From: an uncultured Lachnospiraceae bacterium
Lineage (GTDB): Bacteria; Bacillota; Clostridia; Lachnospirales; Lachnospiraceae
Length of the DNA stretch: 64,000 nucleotides
Direction of reading: 5' to 3'
Assembly: GCA_910585465.1 (NCBI GenBank)
Contig: CAJUEW010000015.1
Coordinates: 15,523 to 79,522 of the forward strand
Shown: piece after piece, positions 51,373 to 59,896 of the stretch
Layout: each line of letters starts with the position of its first letter
How positions within the stretch are numbered: the stretch's first letter is position 1
Position numbers and translations under genes: made by a program
The notes under the pieces: generated by a model
Told to the model about the DNA's origin: nothing
What the model saw: the letters and a program-made list of their open reading frames with translations, nothing else
Database searches by the model: none

Positions 51373-51840
51373 ATGCTGTATACAGTTGGAGAAATGGCAA
51401 AAATATTAGGTATTCCTGCTTCCACACTCCGCTATTATGACAAAGAAGGACTGCTTCCTTTTGTGGAACGCTCCAGCGGCGGGATTCGTATGTTTACTGA
51501 CAAGGATCATGAATGGCTGAAAGTCATCGAATGTCTGAAGCAATCTGGCCTGTCGATTAAGGATATCAGGAATTATATCGGTATGGCTATACAGGGTGAT
51601 GAGTCGTCTCTTGTCAAACGGCTTACACTGTTCCAGGCCCGAAGGGACGCTGTCAAAAAGCAGATGGAAGATATGCAGGAAACTCTTGAGCTTTTGGAAT
51701 TCAAGTGCTGGTACTATGAACAGGCTATACAGGACGGCACAGAAGAAAAGGTACGCTCCCTGTCTCTTGATGAAATCCCAGAACAATACAGGAATATCAA
51801 AAAAAAGATGAAGACCCTTCACCTGAACGAAAAGGAGTAA
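51373..51840 (+). CDS. MerR-family transcriptional regulator
   Basis: A 155-residue MerR protein: YTVGEMAKILGIPASTLRYYDKEGLLPF (HTH, about 3-30), then SSGGIRMFTDKDHEWLKVIECLKQSGLSI (about 40-68), the long dimerisation helix (AVKKQMEDMQETLELLEFK) and a short C-terminal tail. There is a single C-terminal Cys and no clear metal-binding set, so the signal is uncertain. It is divergent from the flavodoxin and lies beside the palindromic promoter. Confidence 0.94.
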   Translation: MLYTVGEMAKILGIPASTLRYYDKEGLLPFVERSSGGIRMFTDKDHEWLKVIECLKQSGLSIKDIRNYIGMAIQGDESSLVKRLTLFQARRDAVKKQMEDMQETLELLEFKCWYYEQAIQDGTEEKVRSLSLDEIPEQYRNIKKKMKTLHLNEKE

Positions 51841-51894
51841 GACGGTTTACCCGAACCTGGGAAGGTATGGCTGCCGTTTAATATTGATATTTTC

Positions 51895-51934
51895 AGAATG
51901 GGTGCATCCGTATAAGCTGTACCCATTCTTTTTG
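51895..51934 (+). terminator. Rho-independent terminator after the MerR gene
   Basis: Stem AGAATGGGT (51895-51903) and ACCCATTCT (51921-51929), loop of 17, then TTTTTGCG. Confidence 0.75.
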
Positions 51935-51970
51935 CGTACTGTTTCAAATTTTTGTCTACAGTTTTATTCA

Positions 51971-52921
51971 CTATTTTACAGTTTCTGCTGTATCCTCTTC
52001 CGATGTAAGAATCTGTACATCATCGTCCCAATCCAATACCACAAAAGTTTCAATCATGGACTGGAATCTAACACCCGTTCCCTCTGTTGCCTCCACTATA
52101 TAATTGGCAGTGATAACGAATACACCACCAAGACCATTATCTACAAAATAGACCTCTTTGACTTCACAATCACTCGCCGTTCCCTCAGCCGCACGAAGAT
52201 ACAAGCCATTGGGTGCCTCAGAAACCGTTATAGCAGATACATTGGCATAGTTCTTTGACATTTCTTCCTGCATCTTTCCGGCGGCATCTTCCACAGAAAT
52301 CCCTTGTTTTTGCACAATCTGAATCTCCCCAGTGGGAAAATTATCATAAAACGCTTGGGTCCTCTCCACAATCTCCTCGATTTTCTGCTCCGCTTCTTCC
52401 TCTGATAAACCTGCAAGCAACGCCTCATTATCATTAATAGCATCCTGCCTTGTGTAAACAATACGTTTCCCACGGATTATATAGCAGTCTTCCTCTTCTG
52501 CCACTTCAAAAGAATCCGTATCAACATAAATGGCAAAGCCTGCCATATCTCTACCTTCTTCCAAAACGTCTCCCGTCTCTGTTGAAAAATCAACTGTTTC
52601 TTCCGGCAGCCCTCCATAGACCTCATGAGGAACGTTCTCTTCCATCCCTTCCAAGGGCAGCGGAATATCCTTTGGCGGGAACAATTCTTCCAGCATACGC
52701 TCTACACATTCCTTAATCTGTGCCGCCACCACCTGTCCGGCAGGAACAAATCTCATAAACAGCACAACCATACAAGCTGCTACAATACCATAAAACACTC
52801 TTTCTTTCCCAGACCTGCATATCTTTTTCACATTCAAAGCCTCATCCAGCATTTCTTCCGGAATATTTCCTATCAACTCTAACAATCGTTCTTCCGCAGA
52901 ATACCCTTCCTCCATTTTCAT
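51971..52921 (-). CDS. Membrane-anchored anti-sigma-like protein
   Basis: A 316-residue protein. A cytoplasmic N-terminus of about 40 residues is followed by one helix (about 42-62, VFYGIVAACMVVLFMRFV) and a large extracellular part. That part starts VVAAQIKECVERMLEELFPP and contains a DUF4367-like domain (ISVEDAAGKMQEEM, GLYLRAAEGTASDCEVKEVY, VFVITANYIVEA). Its start overlaps the sigma gene stop (ATGA at 52918-52921), the standard arrangement for an ECF sigma factor and its anti-sigma factor. The short cytoplasmic end would bind the sigma factor. The signal is unknown. Confidence 0.75.
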   Translation of the reverse strand: MKMEEGYSAEERLLELIGNIPEEMLDEALNVKKICRSGKERVFYGIVAACMVVLFMRFVPAGQVVAAQIKECVERMLEELFPPKDIPLPLEGMEENVPHEVYGGLPEETVDFSTETGDVLEEGRDMAGFAIYVDTDSFEVAEEEDCYIIRGKRIVYTRQDAINDNEALLAGLSEEEAEQKIEEIVERTQAFYDNFPTGEIQIVQKQGISVEDAAGKMQEEMSKNYANVSAITVSEAPNGLYLRAAEGTASDCEVKEVYFVDNGLGGVFVITANYIVEATEGTGVRFQSMIETFVVLDWDDDVQILTSEEDTAETVK

Positions 52922-53472
52922 AGCACTACTCCTTCTCTTTCCAAATATTGCTTCAATTTTAATCTTGTCCGGTTCAGTTTCGTGGAAATATTACTTTCTT
53001 TTAGCCCAAATTTTCTTGAAAGGTCTGCAATACTTTCCATATAGAAATACCTTTGGATAAACAAAGCCCTAACAGTCAAATTCTGGGTTAATAAAAAAGC
53101 ATGGATAGCGTTGTTCACCGTATCATCTGCAGAAGCCTCCACATCATTGGATGCCGGAATACAATCCTGCAATTCCGACAGATAAACCAGAAGATGGCTA
53201 TCCCTCATTTTCCTATGATGATACCGATATCTGGACAATGCTAAATTGCGCACAATCCGGCTGACATAAGCACGCAGGTATGTGGGATGATCAGGCGGCA
53301 CGCTGTTCCATGTCTTTAAGTAAGTATCATTTTCACACTCCTCGGCATCCTCATTGCATTTCAGAATATTCAGTGCAATTTGAAAACAATGCTTCCCATA
53401 TTTTTGCGACAATTCATTAATTGCCTGTTGTGAACGTTCAAAAAATAATTGCACAATGTCTTTATCATTCAT
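52918..53472 (-). CDS. ECF-family RNA polymerase sigma factor
   Basis: A 184-residue sigma-70-family ECF protein. Region 2 is recognised in NDTYLKTWNSVPPDHPTYL and VSRIVRNLALSRYRYHHRKM; region 4 in IADLSRKFGLKESNISTKLN then RTRLKLKQYL. It directs transcription of an unknown regulon in response to release from its anti-sigma partner encoded next. The operon has its own promoter, since a terminator lies just upstream at 53595-53625. Confidence 0.93.
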   Translation of the reverse strand: MNDKDIVQLFFERSQQAINELSQKYGKHCFQIALNILKCNEDAEECENDTYLKTWNSVPPDHPTYLRAYVSRIVRNLALSRYRYHHRKMRDSHLLVYLSELQDCIPASNDVEASADDTVNNAIHAFLLTQNLTVRALFIQRYFYMESIADLSRKFGLKESNISTKLNRTRLKLKQYLEREGVVL

Positions 53473-53588
53473 TACATTCTCCTCCTTCTGTATTTTTCAG
53501 CTTACCCTATATGACGCCATTCCTGCAATCTTCGGCACACAATATTAAATTTTTCCGTTTATTTTTCATTTCCTACAGTAATTACCGC

Positions 53589-53625
53589 ATGAAAAAAGAC
53601 TATAACCGTTACTGTCATAGTCTTT
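53589..53625 (-). terminator. Rho-independent terminator
   Basis: Stem AAAGACTAT (53595-53603 complement) and ATAGTCTTT (53617-53625), then TTTTTTC on the minus strand. It closes the hydrolase unit to its right and separates it from the sigma operon. Confidence 0.75.
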
Positions 53626-53664
53626 CAACATAAAATTCATTTTTACATAACAGCTTATTTTCCT

Positions 53665-53867
53665 GCTCCCGGTATGCTCGGCACTCCTGCATGGCGGTAA
53701 ATGCCCTCCATTGTCATTCGGAATATCCGTCTGACAATAGGCGCTGCCACTTCATCAATTACTCACTTGTTTTTGTCTGCGCTTTCTGCGCCTTCACGAA
53801 AAGCATTCACCATTTCCTTCGTATTCCCCTGCGGTCTGGGGCTTCCGTTTATAATTAAACTCCTCAT
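53665..53867 (-). pseudogene. FMN reductase start joined to a serine-recombinase fragment
   Basis: It begins at 53867 with the FMN reductase opening LIINGSPRPQGNTKEMVNAF to about residue 33 and then stops. After it a separate frame reads VIDEVAAPIVRRIFRMTMEG, as in the middle of large serine recombinases, ending at a stop. Both parts are relics joined by deletion. The gene start is 13 bases before the hydrolase stop region, so it once followed that gene. Confidence 0.7.
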
Positions 53868-53879
53868 GGCAGTGTCTCC

Positions 53880-54854
53880 CTACTTCAGATACTGATTGAA
53901 AAAACTCTCCAGCTTATCAAACGGAATGATGTCCTTCTGGTCATAAAGGTCTGTATGAACCGCCTCCGGAATGATCAGCAGCTCCTTGTTATCCGCATAG
54001 GGATTATCCTTTACCATCGCTGCATAGGCATCCTTTGAAAAATAACAGCTATGCGCTTTCTCCCCATGCATCACCAGCACGGCGCTCCTAATCTCATTGC
54101 TGTACTTAAGGATCGGCATATTGACAAAGGATAATGCAGAAGTCATATTCCAGCCCTCATTTGAATTGAGCGACCGCTCTGTGTATCCCCTCTCTGTCTT
54201 ATAATAATCATGGTAATCCTTAATAAAGAACGGGGCATCTGCAGGAACTTCTTCCGCCACACCGCCTGCCCTCTTATATGTGCCGTTCCTGTAATCCTCC
54301 GTACGCTGTGCGTTCAGAGCTTTTTTCATTTCAAAACGGGCATCTGCGCTGTCAGCCTCATCAAAATACCCCTTCGCATTTACACGGGTCATGTCATACA
54401 TGGTAGACGCCACGGTTGCCTTGATGCGGGTATCCATAGCTGCCGCATTGATTGCCATGCCGCCAAAACCGCAGATTCCCAAAATCCCGATCCTTTCCGG
54501 GTCAGTATTCTCCTGCAGGGAAAGGAAATCAACCGCCGCCGAGAAATCCTCCGTATTGATGTCCGGAGAAGCCACATTCCTTACTTCGCCGCCGCTCTCT
54601 CCGATAAAGGACGGATCAAATGCAAGGGTGATAAAGCCCCTGCCTGCCAGTTCGTCGGCATAAAGCCCTGCGGACTGTTCCTTGACTGCCCCAAACGGCC
54701 CTGTGATTGCGATGGCTGGCATTTTCCCCTCTGCGGTTTTTGGAATGTATAAATCTCCGACCAATTTAATCCCATAACGGTTATGAAATTCGGCTTTTGT
54801 CCTCGTTACATTGTCATTTAATACAAAAGAATACCCTTCATGTGCTGCTTTCAT
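53880..54854 (-). CDS. Alpha/beta hydrolase with Cys nucleophile
   Basis: A 324-residue alpha/beta hydrolase: a signature RYGIKLVGDLYIPK, then ITGPFGAVKEQSAGLYADEL and the nucleophile elbow GICGFGGMAINAA with Cys in place of Ser. A later Asp and the histidine in PEAVHTDLYD complete the triad. This is the dienelactone-hydrolase/YcjY-like group with Cys. The start at 54854 is set by GGAGGATTTTC; an upstream extension would overlap the small gene at 54880. It follows that gene and lies divergent from the LysR at 55277. Confidence 0.88.
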   Translation of the reverse strand: MKAAHEGYSFVLNDNVTRTKAEFHNRYGIKLVGDLYIPKTAEGKMPAIAITGPFGAVKEQSAGLYADELAGRGFITLAFDPSFIGESGGEVRNVASPDINTEDFSAAVDFLSLQENTDPERIGILGICGFGGMAINAAAMDTRIKATVASTMYDMTRVNAKGYFDEADSADARFEMKKALNAQRTEDYRNGTYKRAGGVAEEVPADAPFFIKDYHDYYKTERGYTERSLNSNEGWNMTSALSFVNMPILKYSNEIRSAVLVMHGEKAHSCYFSKDAYAAMVKDNPYADNKELLIIPEAVHTDLYDQKDIIPFDKLESFFNQYLK

Positions 54855-54879
54855 TTTGAAAATCCTCCTAAAAATTTTA

Positions 54880-55116
54880 TTATAGAATGTTTCCTCTGTT
54901 AATCTGGTAGACCAGAAAATCCAGACAATCAACCCGTTTCTGATTTGTATGTATCACTTTCATCAGTTCTTCCCGCTGGCCTGCAAGAACCCGGAGTAGC
55001 TCCTCCTGCTGATGATTTCCTGCCATGCTGACACATTTCTCAATCATCTGGCTGCCGCACCCGGCATCGCATAAATTTTCATAAAGAAGCGCCTGTTTAT
55101 CTGATGCCCTTGCCAT
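54880..55116 (-). CDS. Small helical Cys-containing protein
   Basis: A 78-residue protein, mostly two or three helices: LLYENLCDAGCGSQMIEKCV, QQEELLRVLAGQREELMKVI, KRVDCLDFLVYQINRG. Four Cys fall at about residues 16, 20, 28 and 63. It is similar in size, order and helix pattern to the gene at 13387-13608. Both head flavodoxin/hydrolase-type units beside a LysR gene. The unit is GGGGGAAAG-preceded. Function unknown; a small regulatory or cofactor-binding role is only a guess. Confidence 0.6.
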   Translation of the reverse strand: MARASDKQALLYENLCDAGCGSQMIEKCVSMAGNHQQEELLRVLAGQREELMKVIHTNQKRVDCLDFLVYQINRGNIL

Positions 55117-55161
55117 TTCTCTTTCCCCCTTATGCTTAGTATAGGTCTGGCAGGCTGAAAA

Positions 55162-55210
55162 ATCTAATACTTTGTATCTATAATTAGATATTCTTGAACA
55201 GAATAACTAG
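55162..55210. promoter_or_regulatory. LysR-type operator in a divergent promoter
   Basis: Two dyads: ATCTAAT (55162-55168) and ATTAGAT (55183-55189), and ATTCT (55190-55194) and AGAAT (55200-55204). AGAATAACTAG here also occurs near 37.9 kb in front of the gene at 38020, beside the dead LysR. Fits a LysR-type T-N11-A site. Confidence 0.5.
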
Positions 55211-55276
55211 TTGTGTTATACTTCCTATAGAGGCGGATAATACCGCGTCTGATTCCTACCACCAGGAGGTACTAAT

Positions 55277-56164
55277 ATGGAAATCCGTGTCTTACGCTAC
55301 TTTTTAGAAGTGGCAAGGGAAGAAAATATCACAAAAGCTGCCGCCAGCCTGCATATCTCCCAACCTACACTGTCCAAGCAACTAAAAGATCTGGAACAGG
55401 AATTAGGGAAAAAACTGTTCCGCCGCAGCAATTACAGCGTCTACCTGACAGAGGAAGGAATGCTGCTGCGCAAACGCGCCGAAGATATCCTTGCAATGGT
55501 AGACAAAACTTCTGCCGAGTTCCAGGCGCTCGGCAACATCACCGGCGGAGATGTACAGATTGGCTGTGCAGAATCTTACCTGATCAAACATCTTGCACAG
55601 GGGATTAAGGAATTTAGGAAACAATGCCCCGGTCTTAGATACCATATTTACAGCGGCAATACCGAGCAGGTAGCGGAACGGTTGGACAGGGGGCTGCTTG
55701 ACCTGGCCGTTATCGTGGAGCCGCCCAATCTCTCCCGATACAATTATATTGAAATCCCCGGCGTGGATACATGGGGGCTTTTAATGAGGGCAGATAATCC
55801 CCTTGCAGAAAAAAAATCTATTACCGCAAATGATTTAATCGGCATTGATTTGATCTGCTCCGATCAGAGTATGAAGGCAGATATTCCCCGCTGGTGTGGA
55901 CAGATGACAGACCAGTTCAATCATGTGGGCAGTACAAACTTGTTTTATAATGGTACGATCCTTGTGCGGGAGGGACTCGGCTGTATGCTGACCTTCAACC
56001 ATCTGGCCGATACCGGCCCGGACAGCGGACTTGTTTTCCGGCCTTTGCATCCCCCTCTGGAAAACAAAATGTATATTATCTGGAAAAAGTATCAGGTGTT
56101 TACGCCGATTGCCGAACGGTTACTTGAAATGCTGAAATTCGATTTTGTAAAATGGCAGTCATAG
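55277..56164 (+). CDS. LysR-family transcriptional regulator
   Basis: A 295-residue LysR regulator with HTH ITKAAASLHISQPTLSKQL and an effector domain from about residue 90 (GDVQIGCAESYLIKHLAQGI, DLAVIVEPPNLSRYNYIEI). AGGAGGT precedes the start. It is divergent from the small gene and hydrolase. Of the three LysR copies in the window, this one has the clearest intergenic operator. Expected to activate the hydrolase unit in response to an unknown small molecule. Confidence 0.94.
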   Translation: MEIRVLRYFLEVAREENITKAAASLHISQPTLSKQLKDLEQELGKKLFRRSNYSVYLTEEGMLLRKRAEDILAMVDKTSAEFQALGNITGGDVQIGCAESYLIKHLAQGIKEFRKQCPGLRYHIYSGNTEQVAERLDRGLLDLAVIVEPPNLSRYNYIEIPGVDTWGLLMRADNPLAEKKSITANDLIGIDLICSDQSMKADIPRWCGQMTDQFNHVGSTNLFYNGTILVREGLGCMLTFNHLADTGPDSGLVFRPLHPPLENKMYIIWKKYQVFTPIAERLLEMLKFDFVKWQS

Positions 56165-56176
56165 AGGAGGTCCGGG

Positions 56177-57823
56177 CTATGTTCCTCTTGCAACTCTCGC
56201 GGGATACCATTTTTGAAACCATACAGTAAAAATACCCATAAAAATTGGTACAATAGAATTGACCGCGACTATATAGGTTTTCATATGGGCTCCCATAAGA
56301 AAACAGGTCCAGACAGATGTGAGCAAATATAAAATTCCCCACATCAATGTCAAAATCCGGTTTGTCTTTATAAAAAGAGGATTCAGTAATGCATCTTCCC
56401 CATTATATTGATTCATGGAATAATGTGCCGTAAGCGGCATTTTCCCAAAACAGGTCACAGTCCACATCACTCCAAACGTTAAATATGACAGGGGCATTAT
56501 CATTCTGAGGGGTGCCCCAAGCAGCACTGCCATAGAAAGCCCGCCAACCAGCGCTCCGCTCAAAACATCATACAGTGTCTTTTTATTTTGATAAAACAAT
56601 AACGGTACCAGCACACAGGCACCAATACTGACAAAGCTTCCGATATAATTACTGATCCCTGTAAAGATCCAAAAAATCGTCCATGGAATCAGCATGATGC
56701 CCATATTAGTTTCTCTGACGGGAATATGAATCCCGCTGCCGGCTTTCCTGGCAGCTCCTGTGCTCCCTCCAGGTCCTCCAAAGTAATCATCCCATTTAAG
56801 CATCAGATTAAAATCACCTTTTACTTTATAGAGCTGCTTCATCAGTGCTTCATCTCCGCGGATTTCCCCGGCTGCAATGGAACGCCACACAGACAAAGGT
56901 GTTTCAATTTTAGTAGTAGCGGAAAGAAAACCGTCCGTAACAACCCGGCTTTTGTCCTTTCCCATAACTATCTGGCAGCGTTCACCAGTATCTGTATAGT
57001 ACATTTCCAGCACCTGCTCCTTGCCGGAGTAGCTTTCCTTCCTGTACAGCGCTGCCATCTGTCTGGTAAAAACCAAAGCTTCTGATTCTTGTTCCGCCTT
57101 TGATTTATCAATCCCCCAGCTCAAATCCGCCCACTGCTCAAAAAGCTCTCTTGGATACAGTAGCTGGTCCAGTTTCCCTCTTGTTTCCGGCGAAATCCCA
57201 CCCGCGGCATATTCTCTGCCCGCCTCCTGAACATATTCCAGATATTCATTCGTCCTCCGGGACAGTTCAGGCACTCTGAACAGCTCTCCCTGCCCGCAGA
57301 AAACAGAGGTATAGCTGTCTTTGCCGCAGATATGGTCAAACAAGCTGTATATCCCGTCATAATTTCCTTTCGCAGTATAGAAACCGCATGTGGAAATAAC
57401 CACTGTTCTCTTTCCGCTCATGTCATATCTGGAAGGATGGCTTCCATTACCGGTCTGAGCTTCATCTTCCGCCATAAAAGGCATAAGCATCGGAAGCTGG
57501 CGGTCAATCAGATTTTTAAGCCCTCCCGGAACTGTAAAATAATAAAGAGGAAAGCTCCATACGGTGATATCCGCCCATAACAGTTTCCGGATTACCTCCT
57601 GCATGTCATCCTGTATGCAGCAGTTCCCGGGAGTTTTACTCCAACAGGAAAAACAGCCAAGACAAGGCTGTATATTCAGCCGGCCCGCCTGGATTTCTTC
57701 AACCTCAAAAATTTCCTTTACAGCTCCTGCGCGCTCTTCCATTCCCGCAAGGAAAGCTTTTGTTAATTTGTAGGTATTGCTCCTGCTCCCTTTTGGACTT
57801 CCGTTAATGACTAAGATTCTCAT
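56177..57823 (-). CDS. Flavodoxin/FMN reductase fused to an SCP2-like and a membrane domain
   Basis: A 548-residue protein of three parts. Residues 1-190 form an FMN reductase domain (VINGSPKGSRSNTYKLTKAF, CLGCFSCWSKTPGNCCIQDD with the Cys box, FPLYYFTVPGGLKNLIDRQL). Residues about 250-350 look like an SCP2 sterol-carrier-type domain (CQIVMGKDKSRVVTDGFLSA, then KGDFNLMLKW). From about residue 375 five or six helices follow. The order suggests a membrane-bound redox enzyme with a lipid or hydrophobic-ligand pocket. It follows the PadR gene with ATGA overlap. Confidence 0.8.
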   Translation of the reverse strand: MRILVINGSPKGSRSNTYKLTKAFLAGMEERAGAVKEIFEVEEIQAGRLNIQPCLGCFSCWSKTPGNCCIQDDMQEVIRKLLWADITVWSFPLYYFTVPGGLKNLIDRQLPMLMPFMAEDEAQTGNGSHPSRYDMSGKRTVVISTCGFYTAKGNYDGIYSLFDHICGKDSYTSVFCGQGELFRVPELSRRTNEYLEYVQEAGREYAAGGISPETRGKLDQLLYPRELFEQWADLSWGIDKSKAEQESEALVFTRQMAALYRKESYSGKEQVLEMYYTDTGERCQIVMGKDKSRVVTDGFLSATTKIETPLSVWRSIAAGEIRGDEALMKQLYKVKGDFNLMLKWDDYFGGPGGSTGAARKAGSGIHIPVRETNMGIMLIPWTIFWIFTGISNYIGSFVSIGACVLVPLLFYQNKKTLYDVLSGALVGGLSMAVLLGAPLRMIMPLSYLTFGVMWTVTCFGKMPLTAHYSMNQYNGEDALLNPLFIKTNRILTLMWGILYLLTSVWTCFLMGAHMKTYIVAVNSIVPIFMGIFTVWFQKWYPARVARGT

Positions 57824-58368
57824 ATATCACCGTCTCTTTTCAATCGATCGATGCAGTTCTGTGCCCATTCCATGTACATCTGCATATTCCTGCGCCCATA
57901 CTCCACTGTCATCTCCCAATACAGGGATTTTTCCTTGTCATCCAGATAGACACTGTAGGCTTCTATCTGCTTCGGTACAGACTCAAGGTTTTCCAGAAAC
58001 CTACGGCAGCATGCCTTCAGTTCCTCAAAATAGCGTATATTATTTTCCCGGCTCTGCTCCCCCATAAAGAACACCTTCATCAGAGCAGGATTTCGTGAAT
58101 TTAGCCCTAAATCACCGTCTGAAAGCCATCGTAGCAGTTCGCGTCTGCCTTCCTCCGTGATAGAATACATATTTTTGTCCGGCTTCCCCTGCTGCGGTAC
58201 AAACGTTTTTTCAACCCACTTCTTTTTTTCCAGAGTCTGTAATTCCCGATAAATCTGGCTTGTCTGCGCCTTCCAGAAAAAGTTCAGAGAATCCCGAAAT
58301 GCCTGCATAATCTCATACCCGGTCATTTCACGATAATTAATCAATCCTAAAATCCCATGTTTTAACAT
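57820..58368 (-). CDS. PadR-family transcriptional regulator
   Basis: A 182-residue PadR protein: LGLINYREMTGYEIMQAFRD (about 7-26), TSQIYRELQTLEKKKWVEKT, the wing YSITEEGRRELLRWLSDGDL, and a C-terminal dimerisation helix region of about 90 residues (Vir-type domain). Related proteins repress phenolic acid decarboxylase or multidrug pumps. Here it heads the operon with the membrane flavoprotein and probably represses it. Confidence 0.92.
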   Translation of the reverse strand: MLKHGILGLINYREMTGYEIMQAFRDSLNFFWKAQTSQIYRELQTLEKKKWVEKTFVPQQGKPDKNMYSITEEGRRELLRWLSDGDLGLNSRNPALMKVFFMGEQSRENNIRYFEELKACCRRFLENLESVPKQIEAYSVYLDDKEKSLYWEMTVEYGRRNMQMYMEWAQNCIDRLKRDGDI

Positions 58369-58458
58369 CTTGCCGTACTTTCCCTGCTATAATAATTTCT
58401 CGTCTATTTTTCTTTTGATTATATTCTACTTGTGGAATATTGTCAACGTCAGAAAACT

Positions 58459-59025
58459 CTAAAATTCTAACAAACGTATTTCCGTAGCATAAAATACATC
58501 ATTTTCAAATTTACCTTTCATTTCAACAGACATATGTTCTTTCAAATCCTGAAATCCGGCATCTTTCTCCTCATGGCTTTCTCCATTTTCATAAATAGTT
58601 CTTACACAAAAATATGTATTGTCATCAAAAACCACATGAATCAGTTGGGAATCAGGAATATCAGCATTGGAACTTGGAGAACTGCTCGTTAAGGAACCAT
58701 CATCAAGAATTTTTACTTTCTTTTCCGTAATAAAAAATGAATCATCTTCAATCTTCCAAATCTTGCCCATGAAATCCGCATCTACAGCAGCGGCAACCTC
58801 TGGTTCAAAAACCTGCCATTTACCTGCCGTATTTTCCGGTTCTTCCATATCCTCGTCATTAACTTTTAATGGCATATCACTTATTTCTTCCGGTAACGCT
58901 TCACCCGTCTGAGCTTCTTGTGTTCCGGAAGCTTCAGAGCCGGAACCGCATCCTGCAATCAGTATATTCAATAATATACAAACAGCGCTTAACAATACCG
59001 TTACTTTTTTTGATCTCGTTTTCAT
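58459..59025 (-). CDS. Lipoprotein of unknown function
   Basis: A 188-residue lipoprotein: a basic N-terminus, hydrophobic core and lipobox LIAGC (Cys26), a short Gly/Ser/Glu linker, then a mostly beta domain (FMGKIWKIEDDSFFITEKKV, LIHVVFDDNTYFCVRTIYEN, GKFENDVFYATEIRLLEF). The last segments are alternating strands as in OB-like or small beta-barrel folds. Monocistronic. I do not recognise the family. Confidence 0.6.
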   Translation of the reverse strand: MKTRSKKVTVLLSAVCILLNILIAGCGSGSEASGTQEAQTGEALPEEISDMPLKVNDEDMEEPENTAGKWQVFEPEVAAAVDADFMGKIWKIEDDSFFITEKKVKILDDGSLTSSSPSSNADIPDSQLIHVVFDDNTYFCVRTIYENGESHEEKDAGFQDLKEHMSVEMKGKFENDVFYATEIRLLEF

Positions 59026-59303
59026 AATAGATTTCCCCTTTTAAAATTTTTGCAAATTCAAATTATAGCACGGGAATCTCTAAAAAATCTTTAAAGCAAA
59101 ATGAACTGTTTGAAATGTGCAGTTAATAGTTGTTATTTTCAGTCTGATTCTGTCTCATATTCCTATGGATAATAATTTTGTAACTTGTCTGCCCCTGCTT
59201 CTTTCCCTGCATAAGTGGATTTTTTATAAAGCCTATTTCATCCGGAAGGTCATTGTGATATCATAAAGCCAGCGGCAAATTAATATTTAGAGAGGTCAAT
59301 AAA

Positions 59304-59828
59304 ATGGATTTTCAGGCAGAATTCACTCAGGAAATATACAACGCAGTAAAAATCATCCTAACGGATTTATATAGTAATAAAGAACATTATTACTATATTA
59401 CATTAACTACAGATGGCGGAGCACATACTCCCTGTATCTCGGCATGGTCTTACGAAGCGTTGGATAGGAGCAGTGATAATGAAGAAGAGCGGGAAGAATT
59501 AAAATGGTCATATGCTGATTCACCATATTGTTGCTGGAAACAGGAGGAATTTGGAAAGGTTAAGGCACTGCTGTCAGACAGAAAAAATATATGGGATTTG
59601 GAACCTGAGGCATTTGAAACCGAATATAATTTAAGATTTGAAGCAATGGAAGCGGCTATAAAGCGCTTAGATAAGGAGGGAATGTTTGCTGTAAATCAAA
59701 AGAGAAATGACGTTGTTGTGCTAGTAGAAGTCATGCCTCCGGACTATACAAATACAGAACGGGCCTACAGAATGAACCATGTAAATTCTGAAATTTTTTC
59801 TGAATGGTTAGAAGAAGCGGCAGAATAG
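59304..59828 (+). CDS. DUF4303 protein
   Basis: A 174-residue acidic, soluble protein of the DUF4303 family: YYYITLTTDGGAHTPCISAW, then SYADSPYCCWKQEEFGKVKA, and a helix VNSEIFSEWLEEAA at the end. Family members often sit beside toxin or polymorphic-toxin genes as candidate immunity proteins; here the nearest toxin gene is the cytolysin at 60078, on the opposite strand. AGAGAGG precedes the start. Ends at a terminator. Confidence 0.78.
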   Translation: MDFQAEFTQEIYNAVKIILTDLYSNKEHYYYITLTTDGGAHTPCISAWSYEALDRSSDNEEEREELKWSYADSPYCCWKQEEFGKVKALLSDRKNIWDLEPEAFETEYNLRFEAMEAAIKRLDKEGMFAVNQKRNDVVVLVEVMPPDYTNTERAYRMNHVNSEIFSEWLEEAAE

Positions 59829-59859
59829 AGACTATATGTAAATCATTAAAAATCAAAAA

Positions 59860-59896
59860 ATGCCGCTGCATGAATAAAACATCAGGCAGCGGCATT
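59860..59896 (+). terminator. Rho-independent terminator after the DUF4303 gene
   Basis: Stem AATGCCGCTGC (59860-59869 region) and GCAGCGGCATT (59886-59896), loop of about 16, then TCCTTTTC. The arm sequence matches the hairpin at 29423-29460. Confidence 0.65.
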
